45,000 nt of DNA from Neocallimastix lanati (nom. inval.). Its lineage: Eukaryota > Neocallimastigomycota > Neocallimastigomycetes > Neocallimastigales > Neocallimastigaceae. Numbering within the stretch: position 1 is the stretch's first letter; each line of letters starts with the position of its first letter. Below the pieces are notes generated by a model, which was given only the letters and a program-made list of their open reading frames with translations, searched no databases and was not told the origin of the DNA. The translations under genes were made by a program, and so were the position numbers. Shown piece after piece: positions 34,605 to 45,000 of the stretch. Location of the stretch: contig JACVTC010000025.1 of assembly GCA_016946835.1 (NCBI GenBank), positions 1,305,001 through 1,350,000 of the forward strand, in the 5' to 3' direction.

Positions 34605-34812
34605 TTTAATATATGCTAAAAAGGAAAGGAAAAAGAAAACTGTTTATTTTATTAATAAATAAAATTCAATATTGAAATTTGATCTTTTACTTTTATATTG
34701 AATTTTATTTATTAATAAAATAAACAAACTATAAAAAATTTTATTTTGAATTTTATTTATTAATAAAATAAAAAAAAAATTTTTTTCTTTTTCCTTTTTA
34801 GCATATATTAAA
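34605..34812. mobile_element. 208-bp foldback (palindromic MITE-like) element
   Basis: Left arm TTTAATATATGCTAAAAAGG with A/G-rich continuation, and right arm CCTTTTTAGCATATATTAAA preceded by TTTTTTCTTTTT. Inside, TTTATTAATAAATAAAATTCAATA is matched by its complement twice. Almost the whole element folds back. No clear target duplication (ATAG left, TAAT right). Confidence 0.75.
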
Positions 34813-35009
34813 TAATGTTAAAGATAAATCTATGGATAAAATATGTAAATCACATGAGTTATTCTTATAATGACTTCTAAATATATAAATTATTAATTTT
34901 AATATGATATGAAAATGGCACAATAATAGCATATATGCTATAATACAACTATTAACTATAATCAACCTATAAAATACATAACAATATTTATAGTAAAATT
35001 ATTAATATT

Positions 35010-35220
35010 ATTTATTATTCCATATTTATTATTTATTATTTAATATTCCATATTTATTATTTATTATTTAATATTCCATATTTATTATTTATTATTCAAT
35101 TATTCAATTATTTATTATTCAATTATTCAATTATTTATTATTTATTATTTATTATTTATTATTCAATTATTCAATTATTCAATTATTTATTATTCAATTA
35201 TTTATTATTTATTATTTGTT
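35010..35220. repeat. TTATTATTTATT / ATTCAATTATTCA tandem repeat region
   Basis: Head-to-tail short units TATTTATTATTTAATATTCC (three copies) followed by ATTCAATT units. Replication slippage product; no gene. Confidence 0.85.
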
Positions 35221-35379
35221 TATTTATATATAGAAATAGATTTATTTAATAAATCAATAACAAAATAAAATATAATAAATAGTATATTATATATTGTATA
35301 TTTTTCATTTTTATTTGAAAAATCTAATGAATAAAAGCTTTATTAACAGAAAATATAGAAAATATAATGGAAAAAAAAA

Positions 35380-35495
35380 TTTTTTTTTACTTGTTTTAAA
35401 CTTTTTTTTTTTTTTACTTGTTTTAAACTTTTTTTTTTTTTTTTTTTTACTTGTTTTAAATTTTTTTTTTTTTTTTTTTTTTTACTTGTTTTAAA
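35380..35495. repeat. Four copies of T(9-22)ACTTGTTTTAAA
   Basis: ACTTGTTTTAAA recurs four times, each after a T tract that lengthens from copy to copy. The open frame across it is a repeat artefact. Confidence 0.85.
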
Positions 35496-35499
35496 TATA

Positions 35500-36444
35500 T
35501 GCATTATTATCATGATTTTAATATATTTTTTGCATTTATCAGAATTTTTTTTTTTTTTTTTAATTTCATTTTAATTTTTAATTTTTAATTTTTAATTTCA
35601 TTTTTTACTTTAATCGTTGATTGAATTGAATAAAAGAAAAAATAAAAAAAATAAAAATAAAAAAAAAATAAAAAAAATAAAAAATAAAATTAAAATAAAA
35701 TAAAATTAAAATAAATGTCCTTTTATGTTAGAAATAAAGTTTAATATTATTAAATAATAATATATAATATAATAAAAATAAATAATATAATCTATTTAAT
35801 ATTAGTTTTATATATTATGAATATATATTTTAATATTGTAAGATTAATATAATATTATAGCATAGAATGTGGCGTATAACAATAATGAAATTTTAAATAA
35901 GGTAACACAATACTAAATCTTAATATTAAAACATGTGCTTTAATTAAAAAAAGTTTAATATTTATATTTATTTTTTATTAATAATTAATCATATTAATTT
36001 TATATTAAAACTTTAAATAAAGGAATTTAATTTACCAAAAAAAAATTTTTTTTAATTATTTTTTATGAATTAAAAAAATGCATTTCTTTTTTACTACTAA
36101 TTAAAATTTTTATTATTAACTTCTACATTAAATTTGTTTGAAATATATTAAATTTTAAGTATTATGTTTAAATTGATTTAATATTTTAATAATTAAAAAA
36201 AAAAAAAAAAAACAATAAAAACAATAATCAAATAATCACTATAGGAGAATAATACATCAATAATTTATATTTACACGCATATGTAACTATCCTTAAATAT
36301 ATATATATTTTTTAACGACAGGTTCAGTTATAATAAATAATTATAATCATGTTAATATTATTAATAATTATTTTATAATATTATTAAAAAAATTTTTATT
36401 TTCTAAAAGAATACAATATTAAACTGTAAATAATAATTATAATA

Positions 36445-36479
<35 letters not shown>

Positions 36480-36561
36480 GTAATATTATTAATACAACAA
36501 TATAGTATAAAATAATTATGAATATAATGATATTGATAATTGTATTAAAATCAATAAATAC

Positions 36562-36592
<31 letters not shown>

Positions 36593-36980
36593 TATATATA
36601 TATATAATATATACAGAAAATATTAATTATATAGTAAATATTAAATAAAATAAAATAAAATCTATAAAATATGTAAAAAAAAAAAAAAAAAAAAATGAGT
36701 TGCATTGATATACTAAAAAAAATATAATTTTTATATTATAATTTTTTATTTCTTTAATTTTATACTTTACATTATACTGCATTTCTTTGATACTATAATA
36801 AATTCAAGTACATAACTTTTATTAACAAATATATTTAATTAAAATATTTAAAAAAAGAAACAAAAATAAAAAATAAAGATAAAAAAAAAAATCATAAAAT
36901 AAAAAATTAAAAGAAACAAAAAATAAATAAAAAATAAAAATAAAATAAAAAAAAATTAATATTAAAATATGAAATAATTT
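35500..36980. other. Gene-free A/T DNA
   Basis: Mostly A/T homopolymer and TA runs, including A tracts at 36560-36588 and 36676-36694. A minus-strand open frame at 36403-36705 is poly-Phe/Tyr/Ile from these repeats and is not a gene. Confidence 0.6.
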
Positions 36981-36982
36981 AC

Positions 36983-37092
36983 ATAAAATAAAATAAAATA
37001 AAATAAAATAAAATAAAATAAAATAAAATAAAATAAAATAAAATAAAATAAAATAAAATAAAAAATAAAAAATAAAAAATAAAAAATAAAAT
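36983..37092. repeat. AAAAT pentanucleotide array
   Basis: About 16 AAAAT repeats followed by AAAAAT hexamers. Same class as the ATTTT satellite at 25.2-26.3 kb, opposite strand. Confidence 0.92.
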
Positions 37093-37419
37093 AATATTTA
37101 AAAAAAAAAAAAAAAATTAAATAAAAGTTGACCACTTTAATATATATTTTTTTTAATACTTCAATTCAAGAAATAATTAATAAAAATTTTATATAAATTA
37201 ACATTTATAATAAAACTTTTATAAAGATGTTATAAATTTAATAAAAGACATAATGAATGTTAAAAAGATTTATAAAAGATTTATGAATTTTTAATTATCT
37301 TTTTATGAAGTTTAATTTCATAATGTTAAATAAATTTAATGAATTTAATGAATATCATAAATTTTATTAAAATTTTTAATGAATTTATTTTTGATTTTCT
37401 CAATAATATTTAAAAAACA

Positions 37420-37780
37420 ATTTCAATAAATTGTTTTTTTTTTTTTTTTTAATGAATTTAATAAACATGAATGTAAAAGATTTATAAAACAAAAATGAAT
37501 TTAATTACCTTTATGAATTTAATCTATATTCCATGAAATTCAAAGATTTATTTAATGAAATGAATAAAATTAATAAACTCTATAATAATTAAAATAACAA
37601 TTTCAATAAAATTGTTTTTTTTTTTTTTTTTTTTTTTTTTTTTGTTTTTTAAATTATTTTAATGAATTTAATAAGCATAATAAACGTCAATGAATGTAAA
37701 AGATTTATAAAACAAAAATGAATTTAATTACCTTTATGAATTTAATCTATATTTCATGAAATTCATAGACTTTATGAAAT
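37420..37780. repeat. Direct duplication of a ~190-bp block
   Basis: The run ending ACAATTTCAATAAA-TTGTTTT with a T tract, then AATGAATTTAATAA, AATGTAAAAGATTTATAAAA, CAAAAATGAATTTAATTACC and TTTATGAATTTAATCTATAT, occurs at about 37420-37550 and 37600-37770. The second copy has a longer T tract and a 20-bp insertion. Confidence 0.8.
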
Positions 37781-38224
37781 TAATAAACTTTATAAAATTA
37801 ATATAAACTTCATAAATTTAATAAACTTCATGAATTTTAATTGATTTTCTCTATATTATTTAAAATCAAATTTAAAAAAAAAAAAAAAAAATGATTTATA
37901 TGAATTATATTATAACAATCTTTAATTAAAGGTAAAAACTTTATTATAAAGTAATTTTTAGATATTTTAAATCACCATTTTTTATGGTAATTACGGCTGT
38001 TTTAAAATGTAGAATAAATTATTTAATTAATAAAAGTAAGATACACAGCAAAGAAAATCAATTAATATATTGAATTTACTTAATAAAAAAAAAAAAAAAA
38101 GTTTAAAATTCATGATGCTATAAAAATAATAATAATAATTATAGTAATAAATTTATTCGTTTTTTTATGATAAAATAAATTTTTAAGATAATTTAAATAA
38201 TAATGATCATATGTAATATTAATT

Positions 38225-38285
38225 ATTATCTATCTATTTAAACTTGGCATAAATTAATATTAATTTTTATCTGTCTATTTTACAC
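38225..38285. repeat. Short duplication containing ACTTGGCATAA
   Basis: TAATTATTATCTATCTATTT-AAACTTGGCATAA is followed by TAATTTTTATCTGTCTATTT-TACACTTGGCATAA. A 50-bp imperfect tandem duplication. Confidence 0.7.
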
Positions 38286-38350
38286 TTGGCATAATTAAAA
38301 TTAGAAATAAATTTATTTAATAACTATCAAAAAGTAGTAAATAAATTTAC

Positions 38351-38483
38351 TTATAATTTATTTTTGCCTATTTTATTTATTAACATTTTTAATATTCAAC
38401 TATAATTATTTATAATTAGACTGAATTTGTATAATAGAATATTAAAAATGTTAATAAATAAAATAGGCAAAAATAAATTATAA
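38351..38483. repeat. Perfect 47-bp inverted repeat with 39-bp loop
   Basis: 38351-38397 (starting TTATAATTTATTTTTGCC) is the exact reverse complement of 38437-38483 (ending GGCAAAAATAAATTATAA). Outside it, AAATAAATTTATTTAA and TATCAAAAA recur on both sides (38307-38333 and 38530-38557). A strong hairpin in DNA or RNA; no frame. Confidence 0.95.
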
Positions 38484-38559
38484 CAATAAAATATAATCTA
38501 ATTATCAATAATCATAGAACATTTACTTATAAATAAATTTATTTAACAATTATCAAAAA

Positions 38560-40730
38560 AACCATAAAATTTATTATTATAAATAAATTATAAAATATGA
38601 GTATAAATTATTTTTTTATTTTTTATAAAAGATTAATACACAATATGTATTTTATATATATACATTTATATATATATATATATATATTTAAAAAATAATA
38701 ATAATAAAAAAAAAGAAATAAAAAAAATAAAAGAAATAAAAAAAAAAAAAAAAGAAATTTTATTAATATTTAATCATTTAAACATTTTATTCTTATTATT
38801 CTTATTATTTTATTCAAAATTACTTATTTTATGCTATAATAATAGCGAATATTTTAATTATTTTCCATATTTATTATTAATTTTTATTATTAGTTTCATA
38901 TATATATATATATTTTTTAATTTTTGATTTATCTATAAAAATAACTATTATTAATAAAAATATATATTTAAAAAAATTTATATTTATTAGTTTTTAAAAA
39001 ATATGTATTTAAGAATAAATATTTATTAGTATAAAAGTATTTATAATAAAATTTTTATTAGAATTAATAATATTTAATAATAAGTTATATTGGATAATTT
39101 ATTTAGTATTAATAAATAAAATTAATTTTAAAATTTTTATTTATTATTAATTAAAATTATAATAATTATTAATATTTATATATTAATTTATTTATTAATT
39201 TATTTCTATTGTTTATTTCTATTGTTTGTTTCTATTATTGTTTTTTTTTTTTTTTTTATATTTTTTAAAATATACTTTTATTTTCCATATATCTTATTAT
39301 TCTTATTGTATATAATTTATTATGAACTTTTCTAATTTTTTCTCTTTTTTTTGAGAAAATAAAAAAAAAAAAAAGAGAAAGTTTTTTAAAACCAATTTTA
39401 GAATTTTGTTCCATGACCCTGTTTCATTATGAAACCTTAGGATATACAACGTATTCATGCTTATTTACAATAATTTAATAAACAAATATAATAATTTAAT
39501 ATAAATATAAAATAGAAAATATTATTAAAAAAAATATATATATATTTGTATAGGAGTTTTATAAATTAAAAAAAATATATATATATATATATTAATATAT
39601 AAATTTTTAAAATATTTCAATCTGTCCCCCCTTCATTATTAATTATATATATAATGAACAATAAATTAATATAAAATTGTCACCAAAATATTTTTTTTAA
39701 TTTATTTAAATAATAATAAAATTTAATATATTAAATTTTTTTATAATACATTCATTTTTGGTTAAATTAAATATTTAATATGGCTAATGTAAAATGGAAT
39801 AATTATTTTTTTTTATATAAAATATCAATATATATTATGATAAATATAATTACTATTTTTATATATTATTTAAAATAATTACTATATATACACAAGCTTA
39901 TAAAATAATTAAATTTCTTTGTATTTTTAATAATATAATATTTTAATATAAATTTTTAACGAATAAAATTAAAATAAATTGAAAATAAATTAATCTATTT
40001 TATTAATGTACTACAATTTATATGTGATGAATACTTCAAATTTGAATTACTAATACAATGTGTTTTATTTTTCCAATAAATTAAAAAATATTTTATAATA
40101 TATTATTCATAATATGTATTATATGTATTTACATATAATTCGTTTATATATGAATTAAGGTTTATTACTCTAAAAGTAGTGTAATATATCATAATATTAT
40201 ATTAAACCGTTTGATTGTTGATGAAATAAATAAAAAAATATTAAAAAAGTATAAATAAAATTATGAATAATACGAAAATAACTTTAAATATTATTAAATT
40301 TAAAGTAAAATAAAAAAAAAACTTTCTTTTTTTAGTTAATAATAAAATAAAATAAAATAAAATAATAAAAATTATATGAAATAGGAAAGAATCGTAAGGA
40401 ATTATAATAAATATATTATTAAATAAAAACAATATTAGGAAAATAAAAATTAATAAAAAAAATATTTTTTTTTTATTTATTTTATTAATTTATAAATTTT
40501 AATATAAATAGTTTAAGTTTTGTGTTTTTTTTTTATTTTTTTTTTTTTACTTTATTTAATTAGAAGTTTATAGATGAATTATTAAAATAATAAATAAAAA
40601 ATTTTAATAGTAATAGAAAAATAATAAAAAGAAAAGTTGGTTATTGCTATACAATTGATATAACAGTAACTTGAAAATAAAAATTTTATATAAAATTAAA
40701 ATAGATATATAAAATACCACTAGAAGTATT
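38560..40730. other. Gene-free A/T DNA
   Basis: No coding signal. One short less-simple patch at 39400-39460 (TTCCATGACCCTGTTTCATT, GAAACCTTAGGATATACAAC) and a C6 run at 39625. Minus-strand frames at 40241-40432 and 40880-41095 are Phe/Ile/Leu-only repeat translations. Confidence 0.6.
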
Positions 40731-40749
40731 TAGAAGTATTGGATTAGTA

Positions 40750-41082
40750 ATAATTTTTTTTTTTTTTGTTTTTTTTTTTTTTTTTGTTTTTTTTATTTTT
40801 AAAAAAAAGAAAGTTAGTCAAATTTTGAAATATAATTCAATAAATTAAGTAAAAGAAAAAAATAAAAATAAATAAAATTTTAAAAAAAAATAAAATAAAA
40901 TAGAATAATATAGAATAATATAAAATAATATAAAATATATAAATGCAAATTAAAAAATAAAATTAAAATAATAAATAATAATAAAATATATTTATACAAA
41001 AAATTATTAAAGTAATTAGAAAAAGAAAATAATAAAATAATAAAATCAACAAAATAAAATAATATTAAAAAAAAGAACAAAA
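40750..41082 (+). promoter_or_regulatory. Upstream region of the seven-helix protein gene
   Basis: Begins with T tracts broken by single G bases (40752-40800) and AAAAAAAAGAAAG, then A/T-only DNA up to the ATG, which sits in AAAGAACAAAAATGTTT. A-rich sequence before the start codon is usual in AT-rich fungal genes. No specific factor site is recognised. Confidence 0.35.
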
Positions 41083-42726
41083 ATGTTTGGAGCAAATATA
41101 AAAACTACTACTGTGGATGACCATTTTGGCGTATTTGTCAATATTACCACCGATATATTGAGTAATGTTAACAGTACTCAATACTATGCACCAAGTTTAA
41201 GTTTTATATTGGTTTTATATACTTATTATATCATTGGAGAAGGTAAAATTTGGAAACATTTATTACATGTTACCTTTTATGGATTTGTTGGAGCTATGCT
41301 AACCGCTTTATATAATAGTTTCAAAGAATATTTCACCTATGATTATGTATTACAAATCAAATGGATTGAAGCTGTTTTCTGGCATTTAAATGAATATGGT
41401 TATGTTTATATATCATATTTGAAATTAAGAACGGTTGTTAATGTACTACAAAAGAAATATTGGGATTATATTATGAAAGTTCTTTTTGTATATAACCTTA
41501 TTGTAAGATATATAATAGCTGCAGCCAATGTTATTGGTAGAACAAGTAGTGCTGGTTCACACTTGCAAGGATTAACTTTTCTTCCTTTAGCTTTAGTCGA
41601 AGCTGTCTTTATGTTTTTAATTATAAGGACTTTTGTAGAACAATCAAGAAAAAATAGTATTAGTGGAGATATTATATCAACAATGTTAACTAGTTCATTA
41701 ACTAGAATGTTTTTAGGTAATAATTATTTTTAATTAATATTAATATTAATATGTATATTTATACATTATAATATTATATAGTATAAGTATATATAAATTA
41801 AAAAAAAAAAAAAAGTAATTAAAAAAATTAATATATATATATAAAAAAAAAGTAATTAAAAAATATTAATATATATATAAAAAAAAAGTAATTAAAAAAT
41901 ATTAATAATATATATATATAAAAAAAGTAATTAAAAAATATTAATATATATATGTCTTTTTTTTTTTTAATAAATAATATAAAAAATATTAATATATATA
42001 TAATTTTTTTTTTATTTTTTTTTTTATAATAAATAATATAAATAAATAGTTGGTCTTATTTATTTCATTGGTTCTATTGTATGTTTCTTATATGCCCCAC
42101 CAATTTTAAAAGCACTTAAAAATACTGTATGGAGAGCAAAGGCCGCATTAGGTTTAATCTTCCTTCTTGATTTATTATTTATTCGTATTAATTTAAAGGA
42201 AAAGATGGGTTATTCTAGTAGTAATCATAAAGATCGTTATTATAATAAAATATCTAATGGAAGTGAAAGTAACAATAATATTCATCTTAATATGAATAAA
42301 TACAATAACGATAATGGTTGTAAGTTGTTTTTTTTTTTTTTTTTTATTTTTTTATATTGTATATATTGAGTAATAAATATAAAGTAAATAAATATTTTTA
42401 ATTAATATATGAATTATTAATATTAATAATAATAATATTATTTTTTATTTAAATTTTTTCATATTTAAAACAAAAACAAAAAAAAAAAAAAAAAAAATTT
42501 AGCTACAAAGAATGGCGGAAAAAGTAAATCAAATAACAACTATACCTATTTTAATGGTTCTCTTGATAAATCTAGTAAATTTACATTATCATCAGAACCA
42601 ATTGTAGTCAGAATGGATAATAATACACTAAATCGTAGTCAGACATCAACAATAAATGTTAGTTATGGTCCCTATGGGTCAATAAAACCATCAGAAGTTT
42701 TTTTCAATCATGTAAGATATTATTAA
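41083..42726 (+). CDS. Seven-transmembrane protein of unknown family, three exons
   Basis: Exons 41083-41716, 42050-42319 and 42503-42726 join in frame (introns of 333 and 183 bp, GT..AG, both phase 1), giving 375 residues. The start is the first ATG after an A/T leader. Seven hydrophobic segments by eye: about residues 37-56, 63-82, 100-124, 131-153, 162-184, 212-230 and 243-264. The short N-terminus carries two N-glycosylation-type sites (NIT, NST). The last ~105 residues are Ser/Asn-rich and polar, probably cytosolic. The layout resembles a seven-helix receptor, but no GPCR, rhodopsin (no Lys in helix 7) or channel motif is seen; function is unknown. Codon use and reading-frame preservation across introns argue it is active. 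GTAAGA near 42712 could start a further intron, but the frame stops at 42724 anyway. Confidence 0.87.
41801..41955. repeat. ~38-bp tandem repeat inside intron 1 of the seven-helix gene
   Basis: Four copies of A(7-13)GTAATTAAAAAATATTAATATATATATA. The repeated GTAATT could act as decoy donor sites, but the exons join cleanly without them. Confidence 0.85.
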
Positions 42727-42729
42727 AAA

Positions 42730-43174
42730 AAATTTTTTTTAAATTTAAACATAGATATATATATATAAAGAAATTATATTATTATGTATATAAAGATTTA
42801 TTAATTTTTTTTTTTTATATATATATTATATTTATAATATATTACTATAGTTAAAGAACTAATATAAAAAAAAAAAAATAATTAATATAAAAAAAAATAA
42901 TTTATTAATATAAAAAAAAATAATTTATAATTTATTAATAAGAATAAAAAATAATTTGTATAAAATAAACAAATTATAAAAAAAAAAAAATTATTATTAT
43001 AAAAATATCATAATTTAAGGAATTAAGATATATATATATACAGAAAAAAAAAGTTATTATTATAAAAATATCATAAATTAAGGAATTAAGATATATGTAT
43101 ATACATAATTAAAAAAAAAAAAAAAAAAAAAAATAGAAGTAAATATATATATTACCTTATAAAATTTATATGTA

Positions 43175-43212
<38 letters not shown>

Positions 43213-43301
43213 TTAAAGTTACCATCATATAGTTATATAGAATAGATTACTAAGCATTAATAGAATATATATATATTATTCATGTAAAAAAAAAAAAGTA
43301 T

Positions 43302-43332
<31 letters not shown>

Positions 43333-43366
43333 GAAAGACTCTAAATAAATTATAAAAAAATAATAT
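42730..43366. other. Gene-free A/T DNA with short duplications
   Basis: Includes ATTATAAAAATATCATAA-TTAAGGAATTAAGATATAT twice (about 42993-43040 and 43055-43105), an A tract at 43178-43207 and TAA repeats. No coding signal. Confidence 0.6.
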
Positions 43367-43446
43367 TAAAATTAATACCAATTAAAGTGAAATAAATATA
43401 TATATTTCAATAAATAATAAATAAATAAATGATGATTTTTTAAAGG

Positions 43447-43496
<50 letters not shown>

Positions 43497-43834
43497 GATT
43501 AAAAAAATAATATATTTTTTATTTACAGTAATATTTAATGTCCTTAAATATATGAATGATTCCGAATATTTTTAAAATAATGTGGATAACCATAGGTTTA
43601 ATAGGAAGTACTCTAATTTATTGTATATAAGTATTTTATGTTTAAATGTATATATTTACTTTTTATTTAAATTTAAATAAATTATAAAAAATAAAATTAA
43701 AATTAAATACCAATTAAAGTAAAATAAATATATATATATATATATCAATAAATAATAAATAAATAAATGATAATTTTTTAAAGGAAAAAAAAAAAAAAAA
43801 AAAAATTGGATTAAAAAAATAATATATTTTTTAT
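43367..43834. repeat. ~150-bp direct repeat, two copies
   Basis: Copies at about 43367-43524 and 43695-43834 share ATACCAATTAAAGT, CAATAAATAATAAATAAATA, TTTTTTAAAGGAAAA with an A tract (47 A in copy 1, about 20 in copy 2), then TTGGATTAAAAAAATAATAT. Between them is a less repetitive 170 bp. Confidence 0.85.
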
Positions 43835-44690
43835 ATAAATTTATATATAAGATATGATATGATATAATATAAATAAAATATTAATTAATAGATAATAATT
43901 TTAAGAAAGAAAATATAATAGCCAAATATTGTCCAAATATCAAATAGAATGTGTAAACAATTGTTGTCGCCGATATAAACAAATAAAGTAGAATCAAGTA
44001 CAGATTCTGAGAGTTAGTAATAAAGAGTATAACAATAATAGGAATAGTATTGCTAAATAATAGTAATAATATGGATAGTGAAAAATAGGAAATATTAATA
44101 GAAGTGATGGTGAAAAAATCATAATAGTATCGTTAACTAATAATATAGTTGAAATAGATCAATTGATGAAAATTATTGCTAAGCTTTGTAATTTTCTAAA
44201 TAATGAGTTCGTATAAATATATATATGTGATGTTGGTACCTCCCCCTGATTATATATAACTTTCTTCTTGATTGTATATTATATAATTATATTAATTTCA
44301 TGATTTGTATATTGGATGGCTATATTGGTTTCATTATTTTTAATAATTAATGATAGAGGGAATTCAAAAAAAAAAAAAAAAAAAATTTTTTTTTTAATGT
44401 TAAAAATTTCCAATATTGTATAATTTTTATTTTAAAATATTATTTTAAATATAAAGAAATATAAAGATAATAATTTTTTTATTTTTTTTTATTTTTTTTA
44501 TTTTTTTTTTTTTTTTTTTGAAGTTTTTAAATATATATTGAGAAATATATATATATATATTTTTTACAAAAAAAAAAAATATTCATTATAATTTTTATTG
44601 ATGACTTAAGATAATTTTATGTATAAAAATTTTTCATTGTTATATATTATTTAAATATTAAATTTTATTAAAAAAAAAAAAAAAAAAAAA
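43835..44690. other. A/T DNA with an unassigned non-repetitive stretch (43915-44260)
   Basis: 43915-44260 is clearly less simple than its surroundings (GTTGTCGCCGATATAAACAA, GTTGGTACCTCCCCCTG). All three plus frames have stops every 10-20 codons, and nothing is recognisable. It may be a decayed gene or element. Confidence 0.4.
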
Positions 44691-44754
44691 AAAAAGGAGT
44701 CAATAGAGAATAATAATTGACTTCTTTTGTAAATGAATTTCTCTTTGTTTTTTT

Positions 44755-44965
44755 TTTTATTTTATATTCGACAAGAACTCTATATTGCTAAAGATGAATT
44801 AAAAGTTCATCTATGGTCTTTGAAAATTTCTTTCTTTTTTTTTTTTTTTTTTTTTTTTTTACAGTAATTCAAATGAACTGAATCGCTTCACTCATGACGA
44901 AAAAAAAATTGATCCCTGTCTTAGAAACTATAAATACCTTTATATATATACCTATTAAAAATTAA
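44755..44965 (+). other. Possible exon fragments at the right edge
   Basis: A frame with IRQELYIAKDELKVHLWSLK (44766-44830) is followed by a T tract ending TTTACAG at 44864, a good acceptor, and then a readable NSNELNRFTHDEKKIDPCLR (about 44867-44925). There is no recognisable donor or start. Either a decayed gene piece or the beginning of one continuing to the right; TATAAATACC near 44930 could also be a TATA box. Confidence 0.3.
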
Positions 44966-45000
44966 AATTAGCTAATGACGGTAAGGACTTATAATTTATG

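Noticed and set aside
36403-36705. 100-codon minus-strand frame
   Set aside because: Phe/Tyr/Ile homopolymer translation of A and TAA repeats.
1-45000. CRISPR arrays, rRNA genes, bacterial operons
   Set aside because: Nothing of the kind; introns, poly(A) retroposons and LTR elements show nuclear eukaryotic DNA.

Overview
This 45 kb window is eukaryotic nuclear DNA of extreme AT content. The intergenic DNA is close to pure A/T with long homopolymers and TAA/AAAAT microsatellites. Introns are short, AT-rich and GT..AG, and proteins are rich in Asn, Ser and Lys. Signal-peptide leucine-rich-repeat (LRR) receptors, MULE/FLYWCH transposases, Ty1/copia relics and orphan seven-helix proteins in such DNA fit an anaerobic gut fungus (Neocallimastigomycota: Piromyces, Neocallimastix, Anaeromyces type). 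That assignment is inferred from style and family content, not proven; another AT-rich protist or fungus is possible.

Layout. 1-2674 (minus): one spliced gene for a type I membrane protein with a signal peptide, one LRR per exon, a transmembrane helix and a repetitive cytoplasmic tail that runs off the left edge. 2.7-6.0 kb: A/T repeats, a perfect CRE-type palindrome and a 226-bp MITE with a 9-bp target duplication. 6.06-6.82 kb (minus): a GC-richer broken Hsp70/DnaK pseudogene. 7.34-9.33 kb (minus): a decayed Ty1/copia pol (GAG-pre-integrase, integrase, reverse transcriptase, RNase H in order).

9899-23684 (minus): a complete LTR-retrotransposon shell (TG..CA LTRs, 4-bp target duplication, a primer-binding-site candidate) that encodes only Gag. 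Its gag frame is split by a 10.3 kb tandem array of about 2.16-kb units, giving five ~1 kb spacers alternating with four ~1.2 kb cores. Two spacers carry the same poly(A)-tailed retroposon. A third LTR directly abuts the element and is itself split by a 555-bp MITE.

24.6-26.3 kb: ATTTT and 53-bp minisatellite DNA with inverted copies. 26.4-32.9 kb: two dead MULE transposase copies with FLYWCH-like N-termini, and a tRNA-like sequence between them. 33-41 kb: gene-poor A/T DNA with a GC-richer A-tailed patch, a 208-bp foldback, a perfect 47-bp inverted repeat and duplicated blocks. 41083-42726 (plus): an intact-looking three-exon gene for a 375-residue protein with seven predicted membrane helices and no family I recognise. 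42.7-45 kb: A/T repeats and a possible unassigned exon at the right edge.

Only the two spliced membrane-protein genes look alive. The rest is a transposon graveyard. The most unusual parts are the Gag-only element carrying its internal array, the exon-per-repeat receptor gene, and the MITE/MULE family sharing TTGCATTTCG-type ends.
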